Shown piece after piece: positions 5,027 to 5,255 of a DNA stretch of 5,255 nt. Position numbers and translations under genes: made by a program. Each line of letters opens with the position of its first letter. Within the stretch, counting starts at the first letter, position 1. Source of the stretch: Candidatus Poribacteria bacterium (lineage in GTDB: Bacteria; Poribacteria; WGA-4E; WGA-3G); NCBI GenBank assembly GCA_028818995.1, contig JAPPMR010000269.1, positions 1 through 5,255 on the forward strand. Direction: 5' to 3'. The notes under the pieces are model-generated. The model was given only the letters and a program-made list of their open reading frames with translations, was not told where the DNA came from and made no database searches.

Positions 5027-5255
5027 ATGAAAGTCCTAATTACTTTGGTTGCTATGATAGTTCTCTTTATTTCAGCGGTGTGGGTTCAGGAAAGCACATC
5101 GGAAATTGACCCGGAATCCCTGATGGGAATGTGGCACTTTGATCAGGGAAAAGGGGCTACGGTTAAAGATTCTTCTCCGAACGGTAATGATGGAAAAATT
5201 GTTGATGCCAAACGCGTTGAAGGAAAAGAAGGCATGGGTATCGAATTTGACGGGA
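5027..5255 (+). CDS. Secreted LamG/concanavalin A-like domain protein (3' partial)
   Basis: ATG 5027 has GGGAGG at 5010-5015, 11 nt upstream, and the frame stays open to the window edge, giving 76 residues. Residues 1-20 are a signal peptide: one Lys, then LITLVAMIVLFISAVWVQ, with likely cleavage shortly after. From residue 33 the sequence MGMWHFDQGKGATVKDSSPN, then GNDGKIVDAKRVEGKEGMGI and EFDG, is the first strand pair of a LamG/laminin-G-like jelly roll, in which WxFDxGxGxxVxDSSxNGNDG is typical. Such proteins are exported and may bind glycans or other surface ligands; many are long multidomain proteins. It has its own promoter and seems unrelated to the DNA-processing genes to its left. 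The family is fairly certain; the ligand is unknown. Confidence 0.8.
   Translation, partial: MKVLITLVAMIVLFISAVWVQESTSEIDPESLMGMWHFDQGKGATVKDSSPNGNDGKIVDAKRVEGKEGMGIEFDG

Noticed and set aside
1..5255. CRISPR array, tRNA, rRNA or complete insertion sequence
   Set aside because: No regularly spaced direct repeats, no tRNA-like cloverleaf, no rRNA core sequences and no transposase were seen.

Overview
The window is 5.3 kb of bacterial DNA, gene-dense on the + strand only, with moderate GC. I see no credible minus-strand gene. Its flavour is that of a large, repeat-rich environmental or symbiont genome. The right-edge gene opens with a signal peptide and a LamG-like stretch (GMWHFDQGKGATVKDSSPNG) of a style common in Candidatus Poribacteria and some planctomycete-like genomes. 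The MTase-HNH fusion and the integrase-like fragment at the left edge fit the same setting. This taxonomic guess rests on recalled protein style only.

Left part (1-1881). The window opens inside the C-terminal part of a DNA methyltransferase fused to a complete HNH nuclease domain (ends 427). Next comes a 42-codon fragment resembling the start of a tyrosine recombinase (438-566). A compact three-gene unit follows: a helix-hairpin-helix (HhH, DNA-glycosylase-fold-like) protein (550-1236), a small winged-helix-like protein (1256-1501), and a protein with a single C-terminal membrane segment (1486-1881). The second gene starts 19 nt after the first, and the third overlaps the second by 16 nt.

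Middle part (1882-3369). A 171-bp gap holds a possible promoter and a 9-bp inverted repeat. It is followed by an FRG-domain protein with C-terminal TPR repeats (2053-3171). After this gene lies a degenerate reading frame (3226-3369) whose translation copies the C-terminal tail of the HhH protein.

Right part (3370-5255). An Mrr_N-type winged-helix domain is joined through a very basic, possibly frame-scrambled linker to two membrane segments (3433-4215). A second orphan copy of the tail motif (4261-4335) lies just before a 146-aa protein of a family I cannot name (4351-4791). A small 55-aa ORF (4835-5002) follows, and then a secreted LamG-like protein cut by the window edge (5027 onward).

Taken together this looks like a remodelled accessory or defence-type region. 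It holds DNA modification/cleavage, DNA-recognition and putative effector (FRG-TPR) domains, membrane-anchored partners, a recombinase remnant and decayed gene ends. The most unusual signal is the short ELxRRGYxLS tail, which occurs three times: once as the extension of an intact gene and twice as orphan coding-like remnants. No function for the region as a system can be proven from sequence alone.
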